From Acrasis kona (lineage: Eukaryota > Heterolobosea > Eutetramitea > Acrasida > Acrasidae): a stretch of 26,769 nt of DNA. Under the pieces are notes generated by a model. It did no database searches. It saw only the letters and a program-made list of their open reading frames with translations, and was not told where the DNA came from. Numbering within the stretch: the first letter of the stretch is position 1; each line of letters starts with the position of its first letter. A program made the position numbers and the translations under genes. The stretch spans positions 1-26,769 of the forward strand of contig JAOPGA020001397.1 of assembly GCA_026419775.2 (NCBI GenBank). Reading direction: 5' to 3'. Positions 1-9,760 of the stretch are shown here, in pieces.

Positions 1-143
1 CGTAAAATTCTGATTTTGGGAGCAGTGGTGGAAATGTCGATGTAGTCAATGTTGGTATGGACTTTGGTGCAACAATCGACGTTGGTTGCGGTGATGGTGC
101 TGTCGGCATTGTTTGTGTAGGTGGTGTTGTTGGGGAAGAGTAG

Positions 144-935
144 TCACCCTCTCTCTGCCTTGGTCTTTCGCTTTGGCGGATTTCCTCCTCCTCCTCCATT
201 CCCGTTCCTTTTGGGATTTCTTTTGTCGTCACCTTTACCACCATTTCCCTTTTTTGGATTTTTTGGTGCAGCAGGGTTAGGTGCGGGTTTTGATGGTGGA
301 AAGTAAGAAGTGGGACCTTGACCGTTTGTGGCGAAGAGGGCCAAGAGCGCATTCATGTTTTGTTGGCTCGTCTTCTTGTGGACATTTTCACTCTTCTTAT
401 TAAATCGGCCAAGAATGTCTTCCGTGTCCTTTACATGCTCAGCTACCTTCTTGGCGTGTGTGATGTCCCCGCCTAACTTGCTATCAAACCCTACTTTGTT
501 CTCAGCCACTTCTCTGATGAGAACAAGGGCCGCATACAGAATGTTGTTGAACGGTGACTCTCCCTCTTTCTGTGCTATCATGTCGCAACCATGTAGTGCA
601 TGCTCGGCTATTCTAACAATAATACAAGTATCCTCTGTAGATGTACGAAGGACTTCCTTTAAGTGTGTTGGTGCAGGTCTGAACCTGGATAGCTCGAGAC
701 CATTGTCTGTCAAACCTTTCTTGAGAATAGGCTTATAAAATGGGAACTCATGCGCAATCTTCGCATATCGTTCGCCCTCCTTGATATCCTTATAGGACAT
801 CAAATTGAGCACGGAGCCTTTAGGCTTGACGGGAACCTGTTCATCGTCTTCATCCTCGTCTGATTCAACTACGACCGGCCCTACATCTTCTTCGTACTCT
901 TCGTTGTTTTGTTGGTTGACTTTGGAGAGTCGCAA
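144..935 (-). CDS. Basic-tailed hypothetical protein, head to head with a recombinase
   Basis: I do not recognise a named family. The open frame gives about 263 residues. An acidic stretch near the N-terminus (ESDEDEDDEQ) is followed by a mostly helical middle (about residues 40-190), then a low-complexity tail rich in Pro, Asn, Gly, Lys and Arg (GNGGGGGNPPKRK). Such a tail is typical of nucleic-acid-binding or nucleocapsid-like proteins. The frame has no ATG at its upstream end and runs open to about 970, so the true start is missing or lies in another exon. It sits back to back with the tyrosine recombinase with almost no spacer, which suggests either a shared promoter or that the recombinase element cut off its 5' end. 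A DIRS-type gag-like protein is a possible alternative, weakly supported. Confidence 0.55.
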   Translation of the reverse strand: MRLSKVNQQNNEEYEEDVGPVVVESDEDEDDEQVPVKPKGSVLNLMSYKDIKEGERYAKIAHEFPFYKPILKKGLTDNGLELSRFRPAPTHLKEVLRTSTEDTCIIVRIAEHALHGCDMIAQKEGESPFNNILYAALVLIREVAENKVGFDSKLGGDITHAKKVAEHVKDTEDILGRFNKKSENVHKKTSQQNMNALLALFATNGQGPTSYFPPSKPAPNPAAPKNPKKGNGGKGDDKRNPKRNGNGGGGGNPPKRKTKAERG

Positions 936-964
936 CTCAACGTCAGCCTTAACCTCCGCAATCC

Positions 965-2373
965 CTTTTCATTCCATTGTTTACAATATTGGACCCAGGA
1001 AATTAAGGCAGAGGAAGAAGAGGAAGGTCACACACAATGTAGCAGATAGCAATACGGTGAACAGCCTCACAGAAGCTGATTTTGAGGCGATGGATGCGGC
1101 GCCTATAGAGGCGAGTATAAATCCAAAAACCATTGAGAAGTATAAAAAGAACGCTTCCAATTATGTATCATTTGTTGAAAAAGGTGGTAGTCACACAGGC
1201 AACAATGTTAAAACTGTGTATAATCATTTGAAGATGTTAAGTGATAGTGGGCAGACGCCCGATTATCTTTATCAACAACACTCCGCCATTTCCTATTATT
1301 ACATGTACACACTTGGAATGGAACTACGCAACATCACCGTAACTACGGTATTATTGCGAAGTATTTAAAAGAGGAGAAGAAGAAGCAACCACTACCATAA
1401 CAAGCCGCAGTCTTAACCGAGAAGCAGATTGCACATAATCTTCAATCATCCACGTGTCACAAAGGTCAACAAACAGCAAATTGCGATGTTTGTTGGGAAA
1501 TTGATGTTGATCAATCGCAGCGATGATTTGTATCAATGGAGCTTTGACAAAATGACCTTCAATTCCACTAACAAGGTCATCAAATTGTTTTTGTCAACCA
1601 CAAAGACTGGAAATGCTAGCCAGACATTGACAGCCAACAAGTCGCACAAAAGGTTGTGTCCATACACAATCTTGATGGACTATGTTGATTGCATACCAGA
1701 GTCTGAGCGAAGAGGCCCGTTTTGGAGGAAGATTATCCACAACTCACAAGGTGGATATGTTCATAAGGAGCAGCGTGTTGGGAAGAATAAGATTGCTAAT
1801 AACATCCGCAATTTGCTCCAAAATTACATTGAGATCCTTCCTGATGATGTTCAAGAAGAGGTTAGAACTGGTGTACGGTGCGCAAACCGTGCTGATAGTA
1901 GTTCTAAAATTGGACTGGATCGTTATAGTGGACACTCTGAGCGAAGATTGTTAACAACTATTGTATCTGCTTATGATGCTTTATCGGATACTGAGCTTGC
2001 TAGATTGGGCAGATGGTCATCAGTGCAGGCGATGGAGAGGTATAAGGACAATAACACATTAGTGCGCCAGAATACCAGCAACAAAATCAATGAGTTTTTT
2101 TCCAGTGTCGCCAATAAAATGAATGATGTTCCCGAAGAGAACATTTCAAATTGTGAAAAGAACAAATCATTGGATTTGTCTCCTGATGAGGATACTATTG
2201 TTCAGAAAGATATCAATACTGTTGCTATTACCCAACCGAAGCAAAGTGTAAATCATTTTACATTCAATAAATCAATGATTCTTTGCACAGGTGTGGAAAG
2301 TGTTTTCTTCTTCAGCGGACATTTAAAAATAGCATTCCGCTGTGAAAATCTACTTTCTCCGCAAGTTCGTTAA
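965..2373 (+). mobile_element. Tyrosine recombinase gene, Crypton-like (copy 1, broken)
   Basis: This encodes a site-specific tyrosine recombinase (phage-integrase fold). The N-terminal part, about 1000-1360, begins with a basic stretch (RKLRQRKKRK) and looks like the helical core-binding domain. The catalytic part, about 1429-2170, holds the family residues: Arg in NRSDDLY, the hairpin Lys in STTKTG, the HxxR box in GHSERR, Trp in LGRWSS and the nucleophile Tyr in MERYKDNN. Spacing from HxxR to Tyr is about 33 residues, normal for the family. Animal Crypton-type elements encode such enzymes; DIRS retroelements do too, but I see no reverse transcriptase beside it. The reading frame is broken in a few places, so it is probably inactive. 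A more diverged copy lies near 24.7 kb on the same strand. Confidence 0.8.
2313..2342 (+). other. Short stem-loop near recombinase 3' end
   Basis: CAGCGGA at 2313-2319 pairs perfectly with TCCGCTG at 2336-2342 around an AT-rich 16-base loop. It lies at the end of the recombinase reading frame. It could be an RNA hairpin or an element-end feature. A 7-bp stem can also arise by chance. Confidence 0.3.
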
Positions 2374-2677
2374 GCTTGAACACACAGCCTACATTTTCAC
2401 ACAAATAAAAAAAATAAAAGATAAGATTCCCTTTTTTTACATATTCACTGACACATCCAGACAAACAGCCTATCTACCTTTACTTATTTTTCCACTTATT
2501 AAGTAGTTTTTAAAAAATTCTCTTCCTAATACATTGTAAACAAATATTACCTCCTACTTAACTTAATATGAGTGCAATTTCAGAATTTGGCGACAATACC
2601 TGACTTAAGAGACAATCTATCTACAAAAAGCTGAGAACCAAAAAATCTTTTCAGACAATTAAACAAACAAATCAAAC
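2374..2677. other. AT-rich spacer without visible gene
   Basis: This stretch of about 300 bases is very AT-rich, with several homopolymer runs (AAAAAAATAAAA, TTTTTTT). Neither strand shows a convincing coding region or repeat. It separates the recombinase from the next plus-strand coding stretch. Confidence 0.5.
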
Positions 2678-3865
2678 ATGCCTCACTCCATTACACCAAG
2701 CAACAGAATATTCTCGACTATTAACTCTCCCCCAAGACGGACTTCCCATTCAACAAAGGTGTCAAGTTCCTTGTTGATTGGAATGGAGATATTGATTCTC
2801 AAATCAATGAGCACCTCGCCTACATGGGTGATAACTTTGATCCCTCCGCTGGGCATATTTAAGAAAATTAGCTGCATAGGATATGCTATCAAAGATCAAG
2901 ATCTAGCCGCGGAAGTTGTAAGAGACTTCAACAACAAAAATCACCCAGTTTTCCTGACAGAGACCGCTAGCCATCTCAAAGCATTCAAACTAGTCCACGT
3001 CGATGACTCTCCCTTGGAAACTAAACAAATCAACTGGTGTCTAAGGACCATCAATGCTTTCCTTTCCAGCGAGAAAATTGATCAAAAAATCATGAATATC
3101 ACCTCTAGCCCCGAAAGATTTGCAGCCAAATTCCATACTATTTTCTTTGAAGATATGCCTGAAGACACACTAGCCGGGGTTCACAAACCAACAAATAAGA
3201 AAGACAAACATGCGTTCCCATTCCGTCTAACTGAAATCAACAACCCCTTCTCCAGAATTGACCAATCTCCTTCAATCTGTGATGTAAGATGTGTCATCAC
3301 TGGAAACACCAACCTTAAAAAGATAAAAAAGATTTTAAAAAAGAAATTTGACGACAAAATCGAGGATATCCAAGATAATGCTGGACAACATATCATTAAA
3401 TGTTTTGACTCCCAAACAGCCTCTACCCTCAGGAAACAAATACTATGGCACCTCAACTCTATCAACTCCACGATTAGAATTGTTAATCGCTCTCACCCTT
3501 CCCCTCTCTTAATTGACCCATCAGATTCTGACAGTAACTCTGACTTGGAAATGGAACCCCAACCACCAACCCAATCCAAAAGAAAAACACTCCTAAAATA
3601 ACCCCAACCAAAATCAAGTCTCCAAAAGCAAATCTCGAAAAGAGTTCCATCTAAAGCAACTACCAAAAGAATAGTTACAAAGTCCCCCAAATCCCCTAAA
3701 ACAAATAACCCAAAGAAACCCACCATGTCATCAAAAATGGATCAATTAATGGCTGTGAACAAAACACTGTCCAAGAATATCAACAAGCTGGTCAACAACA
3801 TCTGGAAATCCCAATCACAAGATGAATCCAACTCCAACCAAGAAGCTCTCCAAGCCAATCCATAA
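2678..3865 (+). CDS. RNA-binding-like ORF1 or gag-like protein (broken)
   Basis: The coding stretch opens with ATG at 2678 and gives one frame of about 307 residues. Coding potential then continues in a neighbouring frame to a stop near 3865. Around residues 200-260 the alternating pattern CDVRCVITG...IKKILKKKF...HIIKCFDS, with hydrophobic strands and basic helices, resembles an RRM-like or LINE ORF1 RNA-binding fold. The C-terminal part is Lys, Ser and Pro rich. No zinc knuckle is seen. Position and composition fit the ORF1 of a non-LTR element, or a gag-like protein linked to the LTR-type fossil that follows. It is broken in a few places and is treated as a relic. The family is not identified. 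Confidence 0.45.
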
Positions 3866-5270
3866 GAAGAAGGGCACCAAAATAAATAAAGAACAAACGA
3901 ACAAGGATGAGGAGTTTAACGAAGAAGTTTTAGACGAATTAAAAGAGGAGTTTACATTCTGGTCCCAATTTGTTGTTAATGACAAAAAGAAAAAGAAGAC
4001 AATGGCATTAGTTCAATTAGCGTCCACCCTTAAAGAACTAGCCAAGTTAGAGAACAGGTCATTACTAATTGACAAACTAGTGAGCATGGGATATAAGATG
4101 AAAGACGCAAAGTCACACACCACCGTTTCTATATTGAGAATAAGGAAATACATTGAGGAGAAGAAACACATCAATTAAGCCGCAGAAAATGAAAAACGTG
4201 ACAATGACTGTCAAGATAGTGAGTATATAGACTTCCAAAAGAGAGTCAAAACCTACGTAAATGTACCACCAATCCGTAAGAAAACAGTCGATGACCTTGG
4301 GAGATTTGAAAAATATCTTACAACACATACGGTGCCTGAAAAGGCAGATGGTGTAATTAAAACAGTCCTAGCCTCAAAACAATACAAAGACGCACTGTGG
4401 TCAAGAATAAAAGCAGTTCTGCCAATGCTGCTAACACACAAAGACAGTCGACATTTCATCATAGAGTACACTTTGATGGAAATTGAAAAATACTCAGATT
4501 TTCACAATTGCTTCAGAAACCATGTGTCGGTATTAGGAATATCAGAAGAACATGCATGCTCTGACTTCATCAATAAACTTCCACACCATGTGAGAAGGGA
4601 AGCAAACAACCACCAGGCATTACACACATACTCCGCTAAACTGTTTGACCTAAATCGCCTAATAGAATACATTGAACCGCAGTTTGACGAGGAGGATGAA
4701 CACATTTATTTTACAGAGAAGATAGGTAAACAGGATAATGAGCGCAAGACAACAGAAGCAGGCAAAGAGGAATGGAAATCTGATGAACATATACAACATG
4801 GCCGTGATATCAAGCAAGGGAGGCAGAGGGAAGTCAAAGAAAAACCAAAACAGGAGTTGAACCCCGATTGTTGGAAATGTGACACGCCGGGTCATAAGCA
4901 ACCAGACTGCCGCAAGGAGGGTCCAAGCGTAGGGTGGAATAAGTATAAATTCCTAAAAGATTCACAGGTCAAGAGTACGTGGCAATTGGTGAGAGCAGAG
5001 GAGGAAGAGAGCGAGGATGACATGGAGACTGAAGCCCAAATTGGAGGTTGATGACTGGAGAAAAATAATCCCAGGGACATGTTTGAAATAAATTCAGGAG
5101 TCCATTCAACTACACTTTGTACTCCCTTTTCATTGATGTTTGGGCGCGGTCCTTTCTCGGTGGGTAAAGGTGTGGTGGAATCAGAACAAGAACTTGAAGC
5201 ACAACAAGCATCACTGACAGGTTTTGGAAAACATAAAATAGAGAGCAAAACTACAATAGCTCGGAAGTGA
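3822..5270 (+). mobile_element. Broken LTR-retrotransposon fossil: gag with CCHC knuckle and integrase tail
   Basis: The parts seen are as follows. A Lys-rich, helical gag-like region runs from about 3822. A capsid-like helical region lies around 4330-4750. A retroviral zinc knuckle CWKCDTPGHKQPDC (C-x2-C-x4-H-x4-C) is near 4880, followed by an acidic tail ending at 5051. A short stretch near 5080-5150 contains LCTPFSLMFGR, which matches the motif following the catalytic Glu of Gypsy-type integrases (the 'tPfeLmfGr' pattern). No protease, reverse transcriptase or RNase H is visible, and I could not define LTRs. This is an incomplete, broken and probably old copy of a Gypsy-like element. Confidence 0.7.
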
Positions 5271-5324
5271 AATGAAATTTGATTTGTAAATAAATAAAAG
5301 GCACAGATGATAGTGCGTGATGAT

Positions 5325-5490
5325 ATCATCCAGTGACAACCGAAGTTGTTGAGCATGGAGCAATAAACAACTAATGTATATTGTATGAATTTTGCTGTAG
5401 CATTTTAATGCACTAAGCAACCCAGTTGGTAGGGGTACCCTCCGGTGGCAACCAACATTGTTGAGCAAATGGGCAATACACAACACATGT
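5325..5490. repeat. Diverged two-copy direct repeat, about 108-bp period
   Basis: A block at about 5330-5385 (ccagtgacaaccgaagttg... gagcaataaacaac) reappears at about 5435-5490 (ccggtggcaaccaacattg... gggcaatacacaac). About 75 percent of positions match by eye. It overlaps the C-terminal end of the minus-strand Cys-rich gene and may be an internal duplication of that gene's tail. Confidence 0.45.
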
Positions 5491-5772
5491 AGTAGCGGTA
5501 CTGATCGTGACAATCAATGCATCTGCATTGGAAACAACCTACAAATGTCGTCTCATCCATCTCACAGTGATTGTGATGATAGATTGCGCAATAAAGGCAC
5601 ACAAAGCAATTGCATGTCTTGCAATGTAGCCAAAATCCATATAACAAAGAAGTTTTGTTAGTTGCACTCAGTATTCCAGCATAGAATAGCACCATCAATC
5701 TTGTCCATGTTGTGATTGGGGAGTTTAAGTTTCAAACTGTAGTTAAGTTGATTCTTCTCCCTGTCACCAGGA

Positions 5773-5790
5773 TCCATGATGTTGTAACTA
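5773..5790. repeat. Left target-site duplication of LINE fragment A
   Basis: The 18-base sequence tccatgatgttgtaacta is repeated exactly at 5951-5968. The two copies flank the LINE fragment, as expected for target-primed reverse transcription. Confidence 0.9.
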
Positions 5791-5950
5791 TTTTTTTTAG
5801 AAAACAGGGATAAGCCTGAAAGTTTATTGGTAGTTTTACAACCCCCATCAATAGTTATTGATGAGTTACCTTACACAAAAATTATATATACAAATCACCG
5901 AGAAGGTGATTGCTCGTGTTCACAGTTTGCCTTGTAAACACATCGAGCGG
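5791..5950 (-). mobile_element. 5'-truncated LINE fragment A (160 bp)
   Basis: Read on the minus strand, this starts with the last codons of a LINE protein (TARCVYKANCEHEQSPSR then stop). A short 3' UTR follows, ending in CT plus eight A. Perfect 18-bp target duplications flank it. It is about 97 percent identical by eye to the plus-strand fragment at 8834-9217 over their shared 3' end, so both insertions derive from a recently active source. The insert sits inside the coding region of the Cys-rich minus-strand gene and in the same direction. Confidence 0.9.
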
Positions 5951-5968
5951 TCCATGATGTTGTAACTA
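5951..5968. repeat. Right target-site duplication of LINE fragment A
   Basis: This is an exact copy of the 18 bases at 5773-5790. It also encodes part of the interrupted gene (SYNIMD), which shows that the target was coding sequence. Confidence 0.9.
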
Positions 5969-6468
5969 AAATTAGCCATACCAAAGCATTTACCAGTTTG
6001 CCCGTATTGATCTTCACTAAAGTATTCCTGGATCTTTGAATAGTCGGGAACAAAGCATGGATGGTTTATGTTCTCTAAAAATACATGCTCTGTTATATAA
6101 AGCATCCTCCTTCTCACCCCTGTACCTTTTATTGGTACTGCAAAAGTCCCAAAGAAATATAGAAAGTCGAAATTAGTTAAATCGGCAACTTTTTTGATGT
6201 TGTCTGAAAGAACTGCTGACTTAAAGTTATACCCCTCTAAATATGGTTCTATGTGCCATTTTTTATCTTTTTTTTTGAAAATTAGCTAGGTTAAAATGAA
6301 AATATGGTAGTCTTTATAAGGACCTGCAATCATGGAAACTACGTAGAATGGTTTATCAATTTCATTTAGATCCACCATGCCGTATGATACATTTAGTGTT
6401 ATTTTCATTAAAGTGGGGCTGACTGAAAGGACGTTCTCCATTAGTTCTAATATTACAAAAGAGACCAA

Positions 6469-7613
6469 AGGAGATAAATTAAATAAGAAAGGCGTTTATA
6501 TAAATATAGGAGACAAGCCAGGTATAAAAGGGCTCAGGCTATGTGAATAAATAGTTAGAAATATATTGACAGCTTAACAAGTGTTACTTTACTCTAGTGT
6601 CTTTAATATTTTACATCAGTTATCAATCTTATAGAGTCTGGATATTTAAAAAAAAATGTTAAACAATAGTGCAATTGATAAAGTTAAAATACACATTAAT
6701 AAATTATTTGACAAACTGAGTGGGCATATCAATACAGAGATAAAGCCATCAATAAATTGGTTAAAAACAACAAAACAAGAGTTAATTGATTATTTTAATG
6801 TAAAGGATTTGAATATAACAAATATACATTCCCAAATGCATTTAATTATTTAGTATAAAGCGCAATGTTTTTAAACAAAACATTGACGATATGATTTGAA
6901 ATGTATTTTTAAACTTACAAAAGCACTTTTACTTTATTGAGAACAGAGACAAACTGAGAAATGTGGATTAATTATTTTTTGGACTTGGATTTCAAAGTAA
7001 AAATGCAAACATTACTCCTTACTCATCATCTTTAAAGGCCCTACTTTTTGAAGAGGTTTTGTCATTGAAAGAAATTGAGAGGAAGCCAATGAAGAAGATG
7101 ATGGGGATCACTCAAGTGTGGAAAGTAATTTACAATCTAAGTTTATTTTCTTAATATATAGAACTCAACCGACGACCTGGAAAGTGAAAATTTTGTGCAG
7201 AAGGCGGTCTGCAGGTGTTTGGAAAGTGGCAGCGAGTGTTGGAAAGTGGCCGCAAGATTTTGAGAGTAAGTTTTACATCTTTATTATCACACATATGTAC
7301 ATTTGTTAATATAAGCTTGTTTAAGTGCTTCTTTGACAACAACATCAGACCTCAGCTCTTTTGTATACAAATTCTTTGTTGCTAATTATGTTGTTAATAG
7401 CACATTTTTAAAATTGCTGCAAAAGCTAACTAGCTTTTTCTAATTTGCATTTAGTGTAAATGTGGTGACCCATTCTTTTAAATAGACAAATTGTATTGGG
7501 AATTAAACCTTTACCATCCAATTGTTCTTGGTGTGTTTGTTGTCGGTTGGACCTACTGCTGTTGAGATGATGAAAATATAGACATGCTTACCGGCACATT
7601 CTGTACGTTCACG
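6469..7613. other. AT-rich region with weak coding hints
   Basis: Mostly AT-rich sequence. A 65-codon plus-strand frame with an ATG start at 6656-6853 is Lys, Ile and Asn rich and matches nothing I know. A plus-strand frame at about 7060-7270 has an acidic start (EANEEDDGDHSS), then basic sequence, and runs into GAGAGTAAGT at 7262-7271, a good splice donor. It could be an isolated exon. The trinucleotide-like phrase ggaaagtg recurs several times within it. No gene can be assigned. Confidence 0.35.
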
Positions 7614-8210
7614 TTAGGTACCATTTGTGTGTTTTGTTGTAGGAACAAATGAGCATGTGGATGAGGAGTTACAGACTTGTGATGTGATTAAACAATTGTA
7701 CATTATACTTTTAACATACCTGTTGATTAAATATTGGGATGTTGGGACACCAAGGAAGTGATTCTGATAGGACCTTTTAGCCATTCCACCAACTATTAGG
7801 TACTTAGGTACATACATCAACATGTCATGTAACAGTTTAGTATGTGCTTGTGTAGTGCGACATTCCACAAATGTGTCTAGGTCAATGTCAAGCAAATAAT
7901 TATTATAATACAATTTTATTGATTTTTTCCAAGAACATCCAGTATTTTGGATATGTGTGTTCGGGCGACATCTATCTGCCTTTGAGCAACATCTATCTGC
8001 CTTTAAGATACAGCACTCTGCCTTTGAGACTCTTGGATCATATCCAATATCCTTCTATTTTGCTCTAGAGCCTCATCCAAACGGCGATCTCGGTGTGCCT
8101 GGTTATCAACAGACATTGATGGCAGTTGTATGAAGGAGGGAGTTGGTTTAAGTTTGGCCTTTCCCTTGGCTTTATGCTGTTGTAATGTAGAATTGGGTGT
8201 TCATCACCCT
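7614..8210 (-). pseudogene. Relic of a coiled-coil (Myb/SANT-partner-like) protein
   Basis: On the minus strand about 8205-7917 reads as a Lys-rich stretch (QQHKAKGKAKLKP), then RRLDEALEQNRRILDMIQES, then a repeated heptad (RQIDVAQRQIDVAR). One in-frame stop interrupts the frame near 8005. It ends with a stop followed by an AATAAA signal near 7915. Such Gln/Arg-rich C-terminal coiled coils are common in the Myb-like second proteins of Harbinger-type transposons, but no SANT domain is visible, so this is only suggestive. A further minus-strand frame at 7913-7614 (about 99 codons) lies downstream of that stop and is of unknown meaning. Confidence 0.4.
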
Positions 8211-8817
8211 TGGAGGATTATTACTAGAATACAGTTAGTTTACTTTTGGTTGATAAATATTTGCATCATACAATTACTTTGGAACTATACAGCACGAGAG
8301 TTTACATTTCATTTGGTTTGCATTACCCTACCCTCCCACCCTAAATAATAATTACTTTAATCCATGATGGAATTAATGCTCAACACATATCAACGGAAAC
8401 ACATTTTATAATTGTTTTTTATTATTATCCATCAAGGAGTGATAACAATTTAATGTTAACTGTTTCTTGAGTAGATTGGCCAGTAGAATCAGTGTTATCC
8501 ATTTTGGATAACATTTAATTGGTTTTTTCATAATCATCATTTTATTCAATTAATCTCACTAATTTTTAATTAGACAAAGTACACCATTTGTTATGTACTA
8601 CGGATAGCATTTAATTCCATTTTAAATCCTAATTTTACCATAGTGTTATATAATGGAGAGGGCTCACAAATGGCAGATATGTTTTCCACTCTTGTTCACA
8701 AGTTTTTAGAAGGATATAATCAAGTCAAAGCTTGTATAACATACCATATAAGAGTTTACATGCACTATACTAAAAGAACTAGGGTTACTACTTTCTATAT
8801 GTGTTAAAAAGTTAATC
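8211..8817. other. AT-rich region without visible gene
   Basis: I find no convincing coding region, RNA gene or well-formed repeat on either strand in this stretch of about 600 bases. It ends at the target duplication of LINE fragment B. Confidence 0.5.
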
Positions 8818-8833
8818 AGTGGTTTACAACATG
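8818..8833. repeat. Left target-site duplication of LINE fragment B
   Basis: The sequence agtggtttacaacatg is repeated exactly at 9218-9233 on the far side of the LINE fragment. The first A of the right copy may belong to the poly-A tail. Confidence 0.88.
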
Positions 8834-9217
8834 ATGCACCCTCTAAACCCTTCGAAAGCAGACCTATTCGCAAGGCGAGAAAAACGTTACTTTTGCTCTG
8901 GAGGAACGTGACAACATCCTTAATGATGCGTTTGAGGCAGAATGCAGTGACGCTGGTTTTGTGATTGACCCAGACATACACTTTAGAGTTCTCAAGCCTC
9001 TCTCTGTACTCCAAAAAATCTCTACAATACTCATGGAAACTTCCCGTTCCATTTGGACCGCTCAATGTGTTTACAAGGCAAACTGTGAACACGAGCAATC
9101 ACCTTCTCGGTGATTTGTATATATTAATTTTTTGTGTAAGGTAACTCATCAATAACTATTGATGGGGGTTGTAAAATTACCAATAAACTTTCAGGCTTAT
9201 CCCTGTTCTCTAAAAAA
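8834..9217 (+). mobile_element. 5'-truncated LINE fragment B (384 bp)
   Basis: An open frame from about 8847 to the stop at 9111-9113 encodes the C-terminal end of a LINE protein. It includes KISTILMETSRSIWTAQC and ends with HEQSPSR. The IW-x-A-R/Q-C pattern near a carboxy end is typical of non-LTR ORF2 proteins (inference). A UTR of about 100 bp and a seven-A tail follow, then a 15-16 bp target duplication. With fragment A it forms an apparent inverted repeat, but each copy has its own tail and target duplication, so they are two separate insertions. The long intact frame suggests a young insertion. Confidence 0.88.
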
Positions 9218-9233
9218 AGTGGTTTACAACATG
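9218..9233. repeat. Right target-site duplication of LINE fragment B
   Basis: Matches 8818-8833 exactly and begins directly at the end of the poly-A tail. Confidence 0.88.
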
Positions 9234-9602
9234 TTAGATTACAAATGATGAAGAGAAAAGAGGCAATTAAAAACAAGTTTAGACGTAGAGAGTTAAAAGC
9301 TTAATATTTATAAAAAGCTGTAAGAAAATGCCAATAATTTTACATAATGAAAGGGAGGCTAGGCTTTGGACAATATATATAAATTGGACAAAAGGATCCA
9401 GAGAATGATTATATGAGTCGATTACAAACAAAAGTACCAAAGTTAGTGTAAAATTAGATTACAAGAAAATCAATAAAAATATAAGTTGACTAGACACTTC
9501 TTCTTTTTCTGCACCACAATACAAGCAGCAGCGCTGCAAACGGCAGCCATAACGCTTACAAAACACCTCATCATCCCCCAACAAAGCATTTAAGGTTAGA
9601 AA
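9234..9602. other. Spacer; possible Cys-rich minus-strand remnant at its right end
   Basis: Mostly AT-rich and without a clear gene. On the minus strand about 9595-9500 reads with several Cys (CKRYGCRLQRCCLYCGAE), which could be a degraded zinc-binding piece. It is too short to assign. Confidence 0.3.
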
Positions 9603-9604
9603 AA

Positions 9605-9690
9605 GTATGATACCAGGGCACAACAAATTCCATCCTGATTGATGATTTGTTCTCTTGCATCGCTCGTACCTTCCGTGTTAATGATAGGAC
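9605..9690 (+). pseudogene. Inverted fragment of the neighbouring transposase-like gene
   Basis: This plus-strand stretch reads MIPGHNKFHPD and matches, at roughly 90 percent by eye, the minus-strand sequence at about 10375-10455 (FMIPGHNKFHPDNLFSRIAC). It is a small inverted copy of the same conserved block, now with stops. It may come from a second copy of the element or from a local inverted duplication. Confidence 0.65.
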
Positions 9691-9760
9691 AGTGAATACA
9701 TGAAGTAAATAAACTGGTCGCTTTATTGTATGCTAAGGTTTGAGGTTGGATTCCAACTTG

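Larger units (their letters stand above)
5405..6468 (-). pseudogene. Cys-rich zinc-binding gene interrupted by a LINE fragment
   Basis: Coding sequence runs right to left in one frame from about 6468 to the LINE insertion, with one in-frame stop (TAG near 6287). It resumes in the same frame beyond the insertion as MDPGDREKNQLNYSLKLK. A further frame change near 5656 leads into a Cys/His-rich end with CKTC, CLYC, HHNHC and CRCIDC. That end resembles a UBR-box or B-box-like zinc finger, where spaced CxxC pairs and a CA..HxxH core are followed by CxC. The upstream half (for example FFGTFAVPIKGTGVRRRM) matches nothing I recognise. The gene was probably intact when the LINE landed, because removing the insert plus one target copy restores the frame at the junction. 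It is now a pseudogene. Confidence 0.6.

Noticed and set aside
328-738. Plus-strand frame of 136 codons
   Set aside because: It is the antisense shadow of the minus-strand basic-tailed gene and has no family features.
7118-7309. A 37-nt plus-strand intron at about 7109-7157
   Set aside because: The size and GT-AG ends fit, but phases of the flanking frames do not match, so it was not used as support for short introns.
7614-7913. A 44-nt intron near 7680-7723 on the minus strand
   Set aside because: It has GT-AG ends of the right size, but joining the flanks does not keep an open frame.
5791-9217. Terminal inverted repeats of a 3.4-kb DNA transposon
   Set aside because: Each arm ends in its own poly-A tail and has its own distinct target duplication, so they are two LINE insertions in opposite directions.
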